Source: Thermococcus nautili (GTDB taxonomy: Archaea; Methanobacteriota_B; Thermococci; Thermococcales; Thermococcaceae). Taken from it: a stretch of DNA of 64,000 nucleotides. This document shows positions 8,814-18,004 of this stretch, piece after piece. The translations under genes were made by a program, and so were the position numbers. Where the stretch lies: assembly GCF_000585495.1 (NCBI RefSeq), contig NZ_CP007264.1, positions 1,240,001 to 1,304,000 of the forward strand, given 5' to 3'. The number at the start of each line of letters is the position of its first letter. The first letter of the stretch is position 1. The notes beneath the pieces are model-generated. The model saw nothing but the letters and a program-made list of their open reading frames with translations, was not told the DNA's origin and searched no databases.

Positions 8814-9659
8814 ATGAAGCGCGGTTACCTTCTCGTTTTTCTCGCCGCCTCAATGTGGGGAACGATAGGGATATTCGCCACCTACATCTACCGTTATAAC
8901 GTTGATTCCTTCACGATGGTCTTCTGGCGCGTTCTCTTTGCTCTGATAATTCTCGGAACCTACATCTCGCTCTTCCTGCGCGAGAATCCCTTCACGCGCG
9001 AGAAATTGTGGTTCTACGCGGTTTACGGCCTCGTTGGAGTTTTTGCCTTCTACACCCTCTACTTCTACACCGTCAAAATCTCATCGGTCGGCTTCGCGGT
9101 TCTGCTCATCTACACCGCCCCGGCCTTCTCGGTAATCCTCGGCAGATTAATCTTCAAGGAGCCCATAACAACCGAGAAGGCAATCGCACTGGTAATGGTG
9201 CTGGCTGGAGTGCTTCTCGTTGCTGGCAACGTGGACTTCAACGTGAGCCACTTGGCTTTACTGACAGGCATAGCGACCGGCTTCACCTACGCCCTCTATG
9301 GAGTCCTCGCCAAGTTCGGTGTCAGAAACGAGAGGCCCGAGAGGGTTCTCTTCATGACCCTGCTCTTCGGCCTGCTCTTCCTCGCTCCCTTCTCTAAGTT
9401 CTCCGTTCCGAGGGGAGCGATTCCCTACCTCCTCGGTTTAGCGTTTTTCCCGACGTTCCTCGGCTACACCCTCTACAACCACGCCCTCAAAGAAGTAGAG
9501 GTCAGCAGGGCCAGCATAGTTGCGACCGTTGAGCCGGTGGTTGCAATAGTTCTCGCGTACATCCTGTTTGGCGAGGCCTTAACGCCCCTCCAGCTCCTCG
9601 GCGGGGCGCTCATAATCGGGGCATCAATCCTCGTGCACATGCGGGAAGGAAAGAACTGA
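8814..9659 (+). CDS. DMT-superfamily (EamA) permease
   Basis: Ten predicted membrane segments in two EamA repeats (281 residues), the drug/metabolite transporter fold. The second repeat ends with EVSRASIVATVEPVVAIVLAY, the conserved EamA helix with Glu-Pro. Substrate unknown. ATG follows GAGGTG and lies 9 bases after nadE. It is one of three EamA genes in the window (others at 13923 and 42088). Confidence 0.88.
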   Translation: MKRGYLLVFLAASMWGTIGIFATYIYRYNVDSFTMVFWRVLFALIILGTYISLFLRENPFTREKLWFYAVYGLVGVFAFYTLYFYTVKISSVGFAVLLIYTAPAFSVILGRLIFKEPITTEKAIALVMVLAGVLLVAGNVDFNVSHLALLTGIATGFTYALYGVLAKFGVRNERPERVLFMTLLFGLLFLAPFSKFSVPRGAIPYLLGLAFFPTFLGYTLYNHALKEVEVSRASIVATVEPVVAIVLAYILFGEALTPLQLLGGALIIGASILVHMREGKN

Positions 9660-9666
9660 GAAGGGC

Positions 9667-10989
9667 TCAAACGTAGAAGTACCTCTCGAGCTCCCACTCG
9701 GTAACCTTCTTGGTCTCCAGCGGGAGCTCTCTGCTCTCGAGGTAGGCGACGTACTCGCTCCACTCCCTCTCCTTGTAGGCGATGAAGTTCTCGTAGGCCT
9801 CTCCGAGCGCCTCCCGGACAACCTTGTCCTTCTTCAGCTCCTCCAGCGCCTCCCCGAGGCTTTCAGGAAGGGTCTCGATTCCAGCTTTGGCTCTCTCCTC
9901 CTCGCCCATCTCGTAGACGTTGGTTTCAACGTACGCCTCCGGCTCAAGCTTCCTCTTGATTCCGTCGAGTCCAGCTAAGAGTATCGCCGAGAAAGCTAAG
10001 TACGGGTTGGCGCTCGGGTCCGGACAGCGGTACTCTATCCTCGCCCCGTTGCCCCAGAAGGCCGGGACGCGGATTAGCGCGCTCCTGTTCCTGTAGCCCC
10101 AGCTGATGTAGACCGGAGCCTCATAACCCGGAACGAGGCGCTTGTAGCTGTTCACCGTCGGGTTGGTCAGGGCCGTTAGGGCTTTCGCGTGTTTGAGTAT
10201 TCCGGCTATGAAGTGAAGTGCCGTCTCGCTCAGCCCGTCCTCGCCGATGAAAGCGTTTTCTCCGTCCTTCCAGAGGCTTATGTGGAGGTGCATTCCGTTG
10301 CCGGGATAGCCGTAGAGGGGCTTCGGCATGAAGGTGGCGTATAAACCGCGCATCTCGGCGATGGCCTTGACGACGTACTTGAAGCTCACGATGTTGTCGG
10401 CGGTCTTGAGGGCCTCGTCGTAGCGGAAGTCAATCTCGTGCTGGGCCCTGCCAACCTCGTGGTGGAGAACCTCCGGAACGAGGCCGAAGGCCGGCATGTA
10501 GAGGGCTATCTCCCTCCTCAGCTCCCTCGCCTTGTCGAGGGTCACGAGGTCGAAGTAGCCCCCGCTGTCGGGTATGTGGAGCTCCCAGGTTCCGTTCTTC
10601 TTGAAGAGGTAGAACTCAGGCTCTGGCCCGATGTAGGCCTTGTATCCCTCTTTTTCGAGCCTCTCAAGGGCCCTTCTTAGGACTCCCCTCGGGTCCGCCT
10701 TGTAGGGCTTCCCGTCCTTGTATATGTAGCCGTAAACCCTCGCTATGCCCTCCCAGGGGACCTCGGCGTAGGTGCTCGGGTCAGCCTTGAAGATAAGGTC
10801 GCTGTCCTCTATGCCCTGGAAACCGGGAATCGAGGAGCCGTCAAAGGAGATGCCCTCCTCGATTGCCTCCTCGTACCTCGCTATCGGGACCTCCATTCCC
10901 TTTGGAACGCCGTTTATGTCCACGAATATGAGCTGGAGGAACCTCGGGCCCTTTGCGCTGACGCCGAGGAGCTTTGCACTTTCGTTCAT
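9667..10989 (-). CDS. glnA: Glutamine synthetase type I (GSI-alpha)
   Basis: Makes glutamine from glutamate, ammonia and ATP (440 residues). Visible are DGSSIPGFQ (about 52), the metal-binding HHEVGRAQHEIDF, NGMHLHISLW, NSYKRLVPGYEAPV, NRSALIRVP and the EYRCPDPSANPYL segment. The length matches the GSI-alpha subtype, which lacks the 25-residue insert of adenylylated GSI-beta enzymes; control is therefore expected through transcription and feedback. The ATG has GAGGTGAT upstream. The gene stands alone with no glnK/amtB neighbour, and a perfect palindrome lies just upstream of its ribosome site. Confidence 0.96.
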   Translation of the reverse strand: MNESAKLLGVSAKGPRFLQLIFVDINGVPKGMEVPIARYEEAIEEGISFDGSSIPGFQGIEDSDLIFKADPSTYAEVPWEGIARVYGYIYKDGKPYKADPRGVLRRALERLEKEGYKAYIGPEPEFYLFKKNGTWELHIPDSGGYFDLVTLDKARELRREIALYMPAFGLVPEVLHHEVGRAQHEIDFRYDEALKTADNIVSFKYVVKAIAEMRGLYATFMPKPLYGYPGNGMHLHISLWKDGENAFIGEDGLSETALHFIAGILKHAKALTALTNPTVNSYKRLVPGYEAPVYISWGYRNRSALIRVPAFWGNGARIEYRCPDPSANPYLAFSAILLAGLDGIKRKLEPEAYVETNVYEMGEEERAKAGIETLPESLGEALEELKKDKVVREALGEAYENFIAYKEREWSEYVAYLESRELPLETKKVTEWELERYFYV

Positions 10990-11008
10990 TTTTTCATCAC
11001 CTCATTGT

Positions 11009-11049
11009 TTGAACGTTCAATTATTTCCGCCACATGCTGAACATATACC
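11009..11049 (-). promoter_or_regulatory. glnA control region: palindrome plus TATA
   Basis: TTGAACGTTCAA (11009-11020) is a perfect 12-bp palindrome 20 bases before the glnA start codon. Reading on the minus strand, a TATA-like GGTATATG lies at about 11042-11049, which places the transcription start at the palindrome, a position suited to repression when nitrogen is plentiful. The regulator is not identified. Confidence 0.5.
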
Positions 11050-11212
11050 CCTAATTAACCCTTTCCCCTGAATTTTTGAACGCCTGACGAAAAACGGCCT
11101 ATGGGCGTTATCGTTTTGACGTAAACAAGTCTATCTACTCGCTTAATTTTGAACTTTTTGACAAGAGAATGTTAAATAACGTTTATCTGCTCCGGCTCGA
11201 ATTGACACCCGT

Positions 11213-11617
11213 ATGAACCCCGAAAACGCCCTCTTGAGGGAAATCTACCGCATAAACAGCCACCTTCCGGCGAAGAGGCCAACCCTCGTCCAGTTGCTCG
11301 CCTCAGAGGAGCCCTCCGTCAGGCTGAGGGACGGGAGCAGGCATTCCTTCCGAAAGGCAGAGCTCGAGAGGATTAGGGGTCTTCTTGACCCCGGCGACGA
11401 GGAGAAACTGCTCCTCCCGATAGTCCTTGAGATAGTCAGCGACTTCAGGGGCTACTTCAGGGTCAGGGGAAAGGTCGCGGTCAAGGTGATAGACAGGCTC
11501 CTTGGCTCCTACGACCCCCTCGACGAGCCAGAGGAGAGGCTTTATCCGAGATATCTGCTCTCCAGGGTGAGGCGGGAGTTGCCGACGACCACAACCTACG
11601 CCTTCATAGCGGAGTGA
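11213..11617 (+). CDS. UPF0216 (DUF61) family protein
   Basis: Small conserved archaeal protein of unknown role (134 residues). The N-terminal ALLREIYRINSHLPAKRPTL and the central PIVLEIVSDFRGYFRVRGK are characteristic of UPF0216. No ribosome site precedes the ATG. TATA-like elements at 11171-11188 predict a start near 11200-11212, so a leaderless or very short-leader message is likely. The following gene overlaps or abuts the stop. Confidence 0.85.
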   Translation: MNPENALLREIYRINSHLPAKRPTLVQLLASEEPSVRLRDGSRHSFRKAELERIRGLLDPGDEEKLLLPIVLEIVSDFRGYFRVRGKVAVKVIDRLLGSYDPLDEPEERLYPRYLLSRVRRELPTTTTYAFIAE

Positions 11618-11622
11618 TGGGT

Positions 11623-11907
11623 ATGGACGACGATAGGAAGGTTTTCCTCAACTACCTCGCCTTCACGGTTCCCCACGTCACGGTTTTCGCCGGGGCGGTC
11701 TTTGGAATCCTCGTGCTCCTCGGCATAAAGACGTCGCTCGCCCTTGGAATCTTCGCCCTCCTCTACGGGGTGATGCTCCTGGCAATAGCCCTCGTTGCAA
11801 GGGAGCACTTCTCCGACCTGGGACTCTACCGCCTTTATCTGGCGTTCTCCGCGTTTCTCGTGGCTACTGGCCTGTTCCTGCTATACCGTGCCCTCGTGCA
11901 CAGCTGA
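11623..11907 (+). CDS. Small membrane protein, three predicted membrane segments
   Basis: Unrecognised family (94 residues). Hydrophobic segments lie at about 9-30, 35-55 and 66-90. ATG 11623 has GGAGTGAT four bases upstream; ATG 11617 overlaps the previous stop codon and is an alternative. It is probably co-transcribed with the UPF0216 gene. Confidence 0.65.
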   Translation: MDDDRKVFLNYLAFTVPHVTVFAGAVFGILVLLGIKTSLALGIFALLYGVMLLAIALVAREHFSDLGLYRLYLAFSAFLVATGLFLLYRALVHS

Positions 11908-11961
11908 CTTTTAATGGGTAAGTTTAAATTCGAGGGCGCCTTATTATCTGGGGTGGTGATT

Positions 11962-13578
11962 GTGAGGCGGGCACTACTGCTCATCGCTATCATACTAGTT
12001 TCGATGTTCCTTCCGTTTACCAGCGCCCAGTTTGGAACTATATCAGTGGCGGGTTCGATAACCGTTGTGAGAGGTGACTACAGCGAAGGAACGCTTCTCC
12101 TGACGAACAATGCGGGTGTAATTTACTCTGTCGTCAGCTATCAGAGCTTCTGGGTGGAGGACACAAACGGAAACCGCGTTGAGGGATTCAACTTCACGAT
12201 GTTCCCGAGGGTTTTTCCAAACTGGGGCAGGGGTCAGAACAAGACGGTAAAATACAACCTGACCGTGTCAAAGGACGTCCTTCCGGGCAACTACACGCTC
12301 TACCTTCGATTCATAGCAACTTACTCGGGAGACGTTTACATCCTGAAGGCCAAGGTTCCGGTTGAAGTTCTCGCTTCACCCCTTACCTTTACGAGCGCCT
12401 ACTCCTACGTTCCTGGTCGGGGTGATGTTCCCTACGTTTTCCTGGGGGAGAGCGTTACCGTTTACTCCCATGTGATTAACATCGGCCACTTCAACGCTAC
12501 CGTGAACGTTTTCTCTGCCCTTCTCCTGGGGAGCAATAACTACTCCGTCGTTTCCAAAAACGTGACAGTTCCGCCGGGGGACACACTGATAAGGCTATCT
12601 CTACCTGTCGGGTGGAACTATCCGGAGGGTAACTACACCCTAATCTACCGCGTTTCATACGGGGACCAGAGTTACACCTACGCCAAGAAGCTTGCAGTTT
12701 CACTCGGTGTCAGGCTCGTTGGCGTCTCTGTTGAGAAGGAGAGCGTCCTGCTTAACGACACACTGAAGGCGTACGTCACCATCATTTCCGAAAGGGACAT
12801 AAACGCCACGATTTCCTGCGTTGCCGTAATCAACGGCACAAAATCATTTGCTGCCAAAACTCGGGAGATAACCCTCTCCCCGGGTACTAGTGTGGTTCAG
12901 CTGTCTCTTCCGACATCCAAGCCAGGAAACGTCTCCGCCGTTATTGGTCTCTCCGTTCACGGTCGCTCCGGGGGGAACGATACCGTTCACTACACCGTTT
13001 ATGCTCCACCCTCAATAGGGTCCCTGAGTGCAAAGCTACTGAACTCGACGCTTGAGGTTAGCGCCCTGCTCCTGAACCCGACCCCAGAAGCGGTCAGCGG
13101 AACTCTCGAGTACAAGGTTCTCGCCAACGGAACTTCCCTCTACGCTGACGTTCTTGACGTAACTATTCCCCCTGGCAAAAAGGGGCTTTCATTCAGGTTT
13201 AACGTTCCAAAGGGCGTCAACGTTACGTACTCCTTCAAGCTCAACGCCCTTGGAAGGGTCAGCGTCAAGGAAGGTAGCCTCTGGGTTCCGGCGCCGAAGC
13301 CCAAGCCGTCCCCGACGCAGACACCAACAACCACGTCCACAACCCTGCAGTCTAACACAACCTCAACGACGGGCGAAGCCAACGGCGGGGGCTTCCCGTG
13401 GTGGCCCGTTGTTGGGATACTCATCGTAGTGGCCGTTGCGGTTGTGTTATACTACCAGAACCAACCCAAGAAGGGGAGAACCAGGAAAACTCCAAAGCGC
13501 CGCTCACCGCTCGGGAGATTCAAGAGGCCGAAACCGCCAAAGTTCCATGAGAGGGATTCCCTGCCCAAAAAGAAGTGA
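11962..13578 (+). CDS. Secreted, membrane-anchored surface protein with Thr-rich stalk
   Basis: A 538-residue surface protein of unknown function. GTG 11962 gives a clean signal peptide (RRALLLIAIILVSMFL, cleavage near TSAQ) and has GGTGGTGAT upstream. An in-frame ATG at 11914 lies before the TATA box GTTTAAATTC (11922-11931), so it is unlikely. The ectodomain is beta-rich with many Asn-X-Ser/Thr sites and looks like repeated Ig-like or NEW3-like domains. It ends in a Thr/Ser-rich stalk (about 445-470), one membrane segment (VVGILIVVAVAVVLYY) and a strongly basic cytoplasmic tail. Such architecture fits a cell-surface or adhesion role, but nothing names the ligand. Confidence 0.75.
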   Translation: MRRALLLIAIILVSMFLPFTSAQFGTISVAGSITVVRGDYSEGTLLLTNNAGVIYSVVSYQSFWVEDTNGNRVEGFNFTMFPRVFPNWGRGQNKTVKYNLTVSKDVLPGNYTLYLRFIATYSGDVYILKAKVPVEVLASPLTFTSAYSYVPGRGDVPYVFLGESVTVYSHVINIGHFNATVNVFSALLLGSNNYSVVSKNVTVPPGDTLIRLSLPVGWNYPEGNYTLIYRVSYGDQSYTYAKKLAVSLGVRLVGVSVEKESVLLNDTLKAYVTIISERDINATISCVAVINGTKSFAAKTREITLSPGTSVVQLSLPTSKPGNVSAVIGLSVHGRSGGNDTVHYTVYAPPSIGSLSAKLLNSTLEVSALLLNPTPEAVSGTLEYKVLANGTSLYADVLDVTIPPGKKGLSFRFNVPKGVNVTYSFKLNALGRVSVKEGSLWVPAPKPKPSPTQTPTTTSTTLQSNTTSTTGEANGGGFPWWPVVGILIVVAVAVVLYYQNQPKKGRTRKTPKRRSPLGRFKRPKPPKFHERDSLPKKK

Positions 13579-13613
13579 CCAAACCTTTTTATCCTCCCTT
13601 TTCTGCTTCCTTA

Positions 13614-13939
13614 CGGCGAGGGGGTCGGGGGCTCTCGGGGCACTCCCGAGGAAGTTCCGCCCACCGCACCGGGACCGCGGTGCCGTAAGGCACCTCCCGG
13701 GAGGGAGGGCAACGGCGCAGAAACGACACGGCTCCCGGGAGATGTGGATGACGCGCGCGAAGGGCCCGGCGACGGGCACCGAGCTAACCCGCAGACAATC
13801 CCGGGGGATGCGGTGAAACGGCCGTCCCGCGGGGTGCAAGGCCGTGGGAGGGGCGATGAGTTCCCGGTGCGAGCCCCGTGGTAGGCCGCTCAGTCGAATG
13901 CCCCCTTGACACAGAAGGCGGGCTACGACCCCCTCGCCA
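13614..13939 (+). ncRNA. rnpB: RNase P RNA (archaeal type A)
   Basis: Catalytic RNA of RNase P, which trims tRNA 5' leaders. A very GC-rich, non-coding stretch carries the conserved GAGGAAGTTCC (13648-13658), GGTAGGCCGCTCAG (13880-13893) and ACAGAAGGCGGGCTA near the 3' end. P4 forms between CCGCCC and GGCGGG. The ends form a perfect 13-bp P1 helix: 13615-13627 with 13926-13938. TATA at about 13585-13592 predicts a start at about 13614. The length near 325 nt fits Thermococcales. Its protein subunit gene rnp2 is at 29167. The 3' strand of P1 overlaps the stop end of the convergent permease gene. Confidence 0.93.
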
Positions 13940-14768
13940 AATCAATAGCTGAGGCGAGTAGAATTAGGGCGCCACCTATAACGGTTCTAACTCCCGGTAC
14001 CTCTCCAAAGACCAAGAACGCGTAAACTATCGCGCTCAGCGGGTCGAGGTAGCTCAACAGGGAGGCGTCTTTGACCTCCACCTTCTTCAGCCCGTCCATG
14101 TAGAGGTAGAGGGCGAACACCGTGTGGAGCAAGACGAGAACCGCTATTGCCCACCAGACCGGGCTTCCAACGTTTTCAACGGCCACGAAAGGAATTAAAA
14201 CGACGGAAGCTACCGCCAGCTGGAGGAAGGTTAGGCTCTCACCGTCAACGCCCCTCATGAACCTGCCGAGGTTTGGAATTAGTGCATAGAAGAGCGCTCC
14301 CAGAAACGCGAATACGATTCCTGTGAAGTCCCTGTCGGAGAGGCTGATTCTCTGGGAAGACGCTATGAGGAGCAGTCCCGTGAAGGCTATGGCGAGGCTC
14401 AGAACCTTTCCCGCGTCGAGCCTTTCATTGAGGAAGCGCCACGAAATCAGCGTCGCCAGAACCGGCGCGGTGTAGTAAACGAGAACCGCGTTCGCTATGC
14501 TCGTGTAGTTGAAGGCCGTGAAGAGGAAGACCCAGTTTAAGGCTAACGCAGTCCCGAGCGCGAGCATGTGATAGGGCCTCTTTCTCAGCTCCCCCAAGGC
14601 GTTTCTGAGCTTTCCCCTGAGGCTGAGGAGTGGAAGGAGGACGAGCGCTCCAAGCGAGACCCTCGCAAAGGCGACGCCCAGGCCGGAAAGCCCGGAGAGC
14701 CTGCCGAATATTCCGACGCTCCCCCATATAAGCATTGCAAGCGCTATCTGGACCTTTCCCCGGTTCAT
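13923..14768 (-). CDS. DMT-superfamily (EamA) permease
   Basis: Ten predicted membrane segments in two EamA repeats (281 residues); substrate unknown. ATG 14768 lies in an ATGA overlap with the priS stop and follows GGGAGAG; GTG 14783 is an in-frame alternative. Its last five codons and stop are complementary to the 3' strand of the RNase P P1 helix, so the C-terminus is constrained by the RNA. It is co-transcribed with the primase genes, though a functional link is not evident. Confidence 0.87.
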   Translation of the reverse strand: MNRGKVQIALAMLIWGSVGIFGRLSGLSGLGVAFARVSLGALVLLPLLSLRGKLRNALGELRKRPYHMLALGTALALNWVFLFTAFNYTSIANAVLVYYTAPVLATLISWRFLNERLDAGKVLSLAIAFTGLLLIASSQRISLSDRDFTGIVFAFLGALFYALIPNLGRFMRGVDGESLTFLQLAVASVVLIPFVAVENVGSPVWWAIAVLVLLHTVFALYLYMDGLKKVEVKDASLLSYLDPLSAIVYAFLVFGEVPGVRTVIGGALILLASAIDLARGS

Positions 14769-15799
14769 AGCGAGCTCTCCCACTCCTCGTACGCTTCCTT
14801 TACTTCCTCCTTCCTGAACTCTGGCACGGCGTCCCTGAAGGGGTTAAAGCGCTCGAGTTTCCCCTCATCGGGGCCGATGTAGGTCGTTATCAGCCCGACC
14901 TTGGAGTGCAGGCTCGACGGCAGGCGGAGGATTCTCTTTACATCGACCGTAACGCGCCCGTCGAAGTAGGCCTTGGAGAACGTGCTCGATATCGAGAACA
15001 GCCTTATCAGCGTTTTATAGCCGACTCCGCTTGGGAAAGAGGCCAGCAAACCCCTCTCGACGAAGCTTCTGACGATTCTATTCCTGCTCTCATCGCTCAG
15101 GAGTTTTCTGGCAAGGCCCTTCTTTATCCCCGCGCTTATCAGGTGGTTCTCGTTTGCCCTCTTTATGAAATAGCCGAAGCGAAGTCTAAACACCCTGAAG
15201 TAGCCGCTCGACAGCATAATCCTCCTGCTCATCACGTCCTCGTAGGTTACCTCCTCCGAGGCGCTGATGTAAGCTAAAATCCTCTCGCGGGCCTTGGCGT
15301 CGAGCCTCAACGCCCATTCGTCGAGAACCCTTATGTGGTAGCCCCTGCCAGAATAAACCACGTGGACGTTCTCAAAGCCGAAGTCCTCCTTAAGAACCAC
15401 TAGAGTGTCCCTTGCGAGCTCCTTCGCGTCCTCCAGGCAGATTGGGCACACCTGCCCGCTCGGGTGAAGATTCTGGCATCTCCTGAGGGGCAGGTCCTTG
15501 GCGTCTATGTCGAAGACGAGCTCGGCCCCGAGCCAGCCCTCCATCTGGGCCGGTTCGCGGTAGAGCGCAACCGATGTGTAGATTGCGTAGGGTGAGGTGG
15601 CCTTAACGTAGTCCTCCAAATCTCTAACGTCGGTGAATACGTTCTTCCTGTCGCTCGGGCCCTCGCCGGTGTGGTCGAAGCCGAACTCGCGCTTTTCAAG
15701 GCTATCAATGATGAACTTCGGAATCCTTTCGGCCTTCCACTCGTCCTTGTAGTAGAGCTCCCTCTCCTCCCTGCTGACCTCTCTGAGCAGTTCAGCCAC
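14765..15799 (-). CDS. priS: DNA primase, catalytic small subunit
   Basis: Synthesises primers for replication as a PriS-PriL heterodimer (344 residues). The catalytic motif VFDIDAKD supplies D97 and D99; a zinc site is formed by C/H residues of CQNLHPSGQVCPIC (about 107-120). VYSGRGYHIRVLDEWA is the nucleotide-binding SGxGxH motif. The start is uncertain: GTG 15799 gives an N-terminus like the Pyrococcus enzyme, and GTG 15808 and 15817 are alternatives. It overlaps the 3' end of priL. Confidence 0.95.
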   Translation of the reverse strand: MAELLREVSREERELYYKDEWKAERIPKFIIDSLEKREFGFDHTGEGPSDRKNVFTDVRDLEDYVKATSPYAIYTSVALYREPAQMEGWLGAELVFDIDAKDLPLRRCQNLHPSGQVCPICLEDAKELARDTLVVLKEDFGFENVHVVYSGRGYHIRVLDEWALRLDAKARERILAYISASEEVTYEDVMSRRIMLSSGYFRVFRLRFGYFIKRANENHLISAGIKKGLARKLLSDESRNRIVRSFVERGLLASFPSGVGYKTLIRLFSISSTFSKAYFDGRVTVDVKRILRLPSSLHSKVGLITTYIGPDEGKLERFNPFRDAVPEFRKEEVKEAYEEWESSL

Positions 15800-17000
15800 C
15801 CTCCTCACCCCCTTCACCGGTTTCGCTCCGCTCCTCCCTTGCGAGCCTTCTCAGATAGTAGGTCAGCGGGTTCTTGACCCCCCTGCAGTACCTGTCCGGC
15901 TTGCATAGCTGGGGAGCGTTGGCCCTTATCTTGTCGCAGTTCGGCGGGAAGTACCACGTCGAATTTCCGCTGTCTTCAAGCGTTGGCTTATCGGTCAGTC
16001 CGAAGCCGAGGTGGTACCATATGTTCTTAATCTCGTGGGGCTGGTCCTCGAAGAGCGGCGGCTTACAGCGGTTGCCGGCCTCTATGATAACCGGTAAAAT
16101 CTCCTCCTCGATGACCCTTAGGTCGCTTACGCAGTCCTTAACGCGGACGTCCTTCCTCGGCGGGTTGGGGCAGATGCGCGCGTAGCTCAGGAAGCTCGTT
16201 AAGAGAACCGTAATCGCGTAGTTCCTCATTCCCGCGGGGACGCCTTTTAGGGCCTCCTTAACGCACGGCGGGAAGAGGTCGAAGCGGAGCGGTTTCGCGC
16301 CAACCTTTCCGAGCTTCTCAAGCCTCTCCTTGAAGTACTCCCCGGCGAGCTCCTCAAGCTTCTCCTTAAGCTCCTCGTAGAATTCGGGAAGTTCGTCCCT
16401 GACGTCCGCGAGAAGGCTGACAGCTTTATCGAAGCGCCTCTCAAAGGCCATCTCCCAGAGCTTTAACGCCTCGTCCCAGCGGAGGTAGGCGTATCCTTTC
16501 CTTACGTAGACCTCCTTCAGCGACCCCTCCCAGAGCTCGAGGAACTCGCTCAGGTGCATCCTATACTTCAGCTTGAGCTTCTCCCTCTCGTCCTCGGGCA
16601 GACTTCTGTCCATTGCCCTTTCAAGTATCTTCCTGTCCCTCTCGGGTATCCCCTCCGTCGGCTCAATCTTTAGAAGACTTCCCTCCAGCGAGCCCTTTCT
16701 CTCTATCCTCGCGCGGTAGAGCTTTGCCGTTGCCTTCTTCACGAACTCGGCCTCGATGCCATAGGGGGAGAACGCCAGCGCCCCGAGCAGGGCGTAGAAT
16801 CTGAAGAGGTCCCTGAGCTCCTCGAGTGGGTCGGTTCTGAGGAGCTCTCCCGGGGGCTCATTGGATTTTAGCATCCAACCGACGAGTGAGAGTGCCTCGT
16901 CTGGGTCTATGCTTGAGGGAATCCTTTCAAGGAGCGTTAGAACGTCCCCGAACTCGCGCCTGATTAGCTCCTGTGCGTCCCTTCCAAAGGGGTCGGACAT
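15792..17000 (-). CDS. priL: DNA primase, large subunit
   Basis: Regulatory subunit of archaeal/eukaryotic-type primase (402 residues). Four conserved cysteines of the C-terminal 4Fe-4S domain are visible: C in FPPCVKEAL, C in RICPNPP, and C in FPPNCDKIR, LCKPD or YCRGVKN. ATG 17000 follows AGGTGA; the frame extends upstream but without a ribosome site. The message continues into priS and the EamA permease. Confidence 0.94.
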   Translation of the reverse strand: MSDPFGRDAQELIRREFGDVLTLLERIPSSIDPDEALSLVGWMLKSNEPPGELLRTDPLEELRDLFRFYALLGALAFSPYGIEAEFVKKATAKLYRARIERKGSLEGSLLKIEPTEGIPERDRKILERAMDRSLPEDEREKLKLKYRMHLSEFLELWEGSLKEVYVRKGYAYLRWDEALKLWEMAFERRFDKAVSLLADVRDELPEFYEELKEKLEELAGEYFKERLEKLGKVGAKPLRFDLFPPCVKEALKGVPAGMRNYAITVLLTSFLSYARICPNPPRKDVRVKDCVSDLRVIEEEILPVIIEAGNRCKPPLFEDQPHEIKNIWYHLGFGLTDKPTLEDSGNSTWYFPPNCDKIRANAPQLCKPDRYCRGVKNPLTYYLRRLAREERSETGEGGEEGG

Positions 17001-17133
17001 GGTTTCACCTTGCTCCCACTTTGCTTTTTTCAATAAAACGTTTCCGCCCCTGTGGTGTTCCCTGGCGATTTAATAAGTAAACCGTTGTAAATCTTCCATC
17101 AAAGGGGACTTTAGTTCCGTTATCTTCCAAAAG

Positions 17134-17141
17134 TTTTATAT
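17134..17141 (+). promoter_or_regulatory. TATA box of the KaiC-like gene
   Basis: TTTTATAT predicts a start near 17164, leaving a leader of about 46 bases before the GTG GAT ribosome region at 17201-17206. That is longer than typical for this group. Confidence 0.5.
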
Positions 17142-17210
17142 CCACAAACCATCAATTAGCTATAGCGGATAAACTAAGGGCTATCCCCAACAGCCATCAC
17201 GGTGATTCGT

Positions 17211-17963
17211 ATGACCAGAGAGGTGTGGCAAGTTCGCAGAGTCAAGACCGGGATTCCCGGTTTTGACGACCTCGTTGAGGGAGGATTCCCCGAGGGAACC
17301 ACGGTCCTTGTAACCGGTCCCACCGGAAGCGGTAAGACAACGTTCGCGGTTCAGTTCGTTTACAAGGGTGTTGAGCTCTACGATGAACCCGGAGTAATAG
17401 TCACCCTCGAGGAGAGGGCGCAGGACCTCAGGAGGGAGATGAGGACCTTTGGCTGGGACATCGAGAAATACGAACGCGAGGGCAAGATAGCCATCGTCGA
17501 TGGTGTCAGCGCCGTCGTGGGGCTCCCGTCCGAGGAACAGTACGTCCTTGAGGGCAACCTCAACGCCGAGGACTTTTTGAGATACGTCTACCGCGTTGTT
17601 AAGGCAATCAACGCCAAGAGGCTCGTCATAGACTCCATTCCCTCCATAGCGTTCCGCCTCAAGAAGGAGGAGGAAATCAGGGAGATGCTCCTCCAGCTCA
17701 ACACGATACTCCTTGAGATGGGCGTCACGTCAATCCTCACAACCGAGGCCCCCGACCCGAGCAGGGGCAAAATCAGCAGGTACGGCGTCGAGGAGTACAT
17801 CTCCAGGGGCGTCATCCTTCTCGACTTCATCGAGAGGGAGGTTGAACTCAAGCGCTATCTCTTAATCAGGAAGATGCGTGAGACGAGGCACTCGATGAAG
17901 AAGTACCCCTTCGAGATAACCGAGGAGGGCATAGTCGTTTACCCGAGCGGGGAAATCTACTGA
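17211..17963 (+). CDS. KaiC/RecA-superfamily ATPase, single domain
   Basis: RecA-fold ATPase (250 residues) opening with RVKTGIPGFDDLVEGGFPEG, the KaiC entry motif, then Walker A GPTGSGKTT (about 36-44), a catalytic Glu in TLEERAQ and Walker B RLVIDSIPS. It is a single-domain archaeal KaiC homologue, a group implicated in signalling or motility regulation, but no partner genes lie beside it. ATG 17211 has GGTGAT four bases upstream. Confidence 0.88.
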   Translation: MTREVWQVRRVKTGIPGFDDLVEGGFPEGTTVLVTGPTGSGKTTFAVQFVYKGVELYDEPGVIVTLEERAQDLRREMRTFGWDIEKYEREGKIAIVDGVSAVVGLPSEEQYVLEGNLNAEDFLRYVYRVVKAINAKRLVIDSIPSIAFRLKKEEEIREMLLQLNTILLEMGVTSILTTEAPDPSRGKISRYGVEEYISRGVILLDFIEREVELKRYLLIRKMRETRHSMKKYPFEITEEGIVVYPSGEIY

Positions 17964-18004
17964 CACCCAAAATTTTTTAAGGACCTTTGTTCTTACTATT
18001 TTCG

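Noticed and set aside
13436-13839. Open frames on both strands across the RNase P RNA
   Set aside because: The sequence is explained by conserved RNase P motifs and a perfect P1 helix; the translations are Arg/Gly/Pro-rich nonsense.
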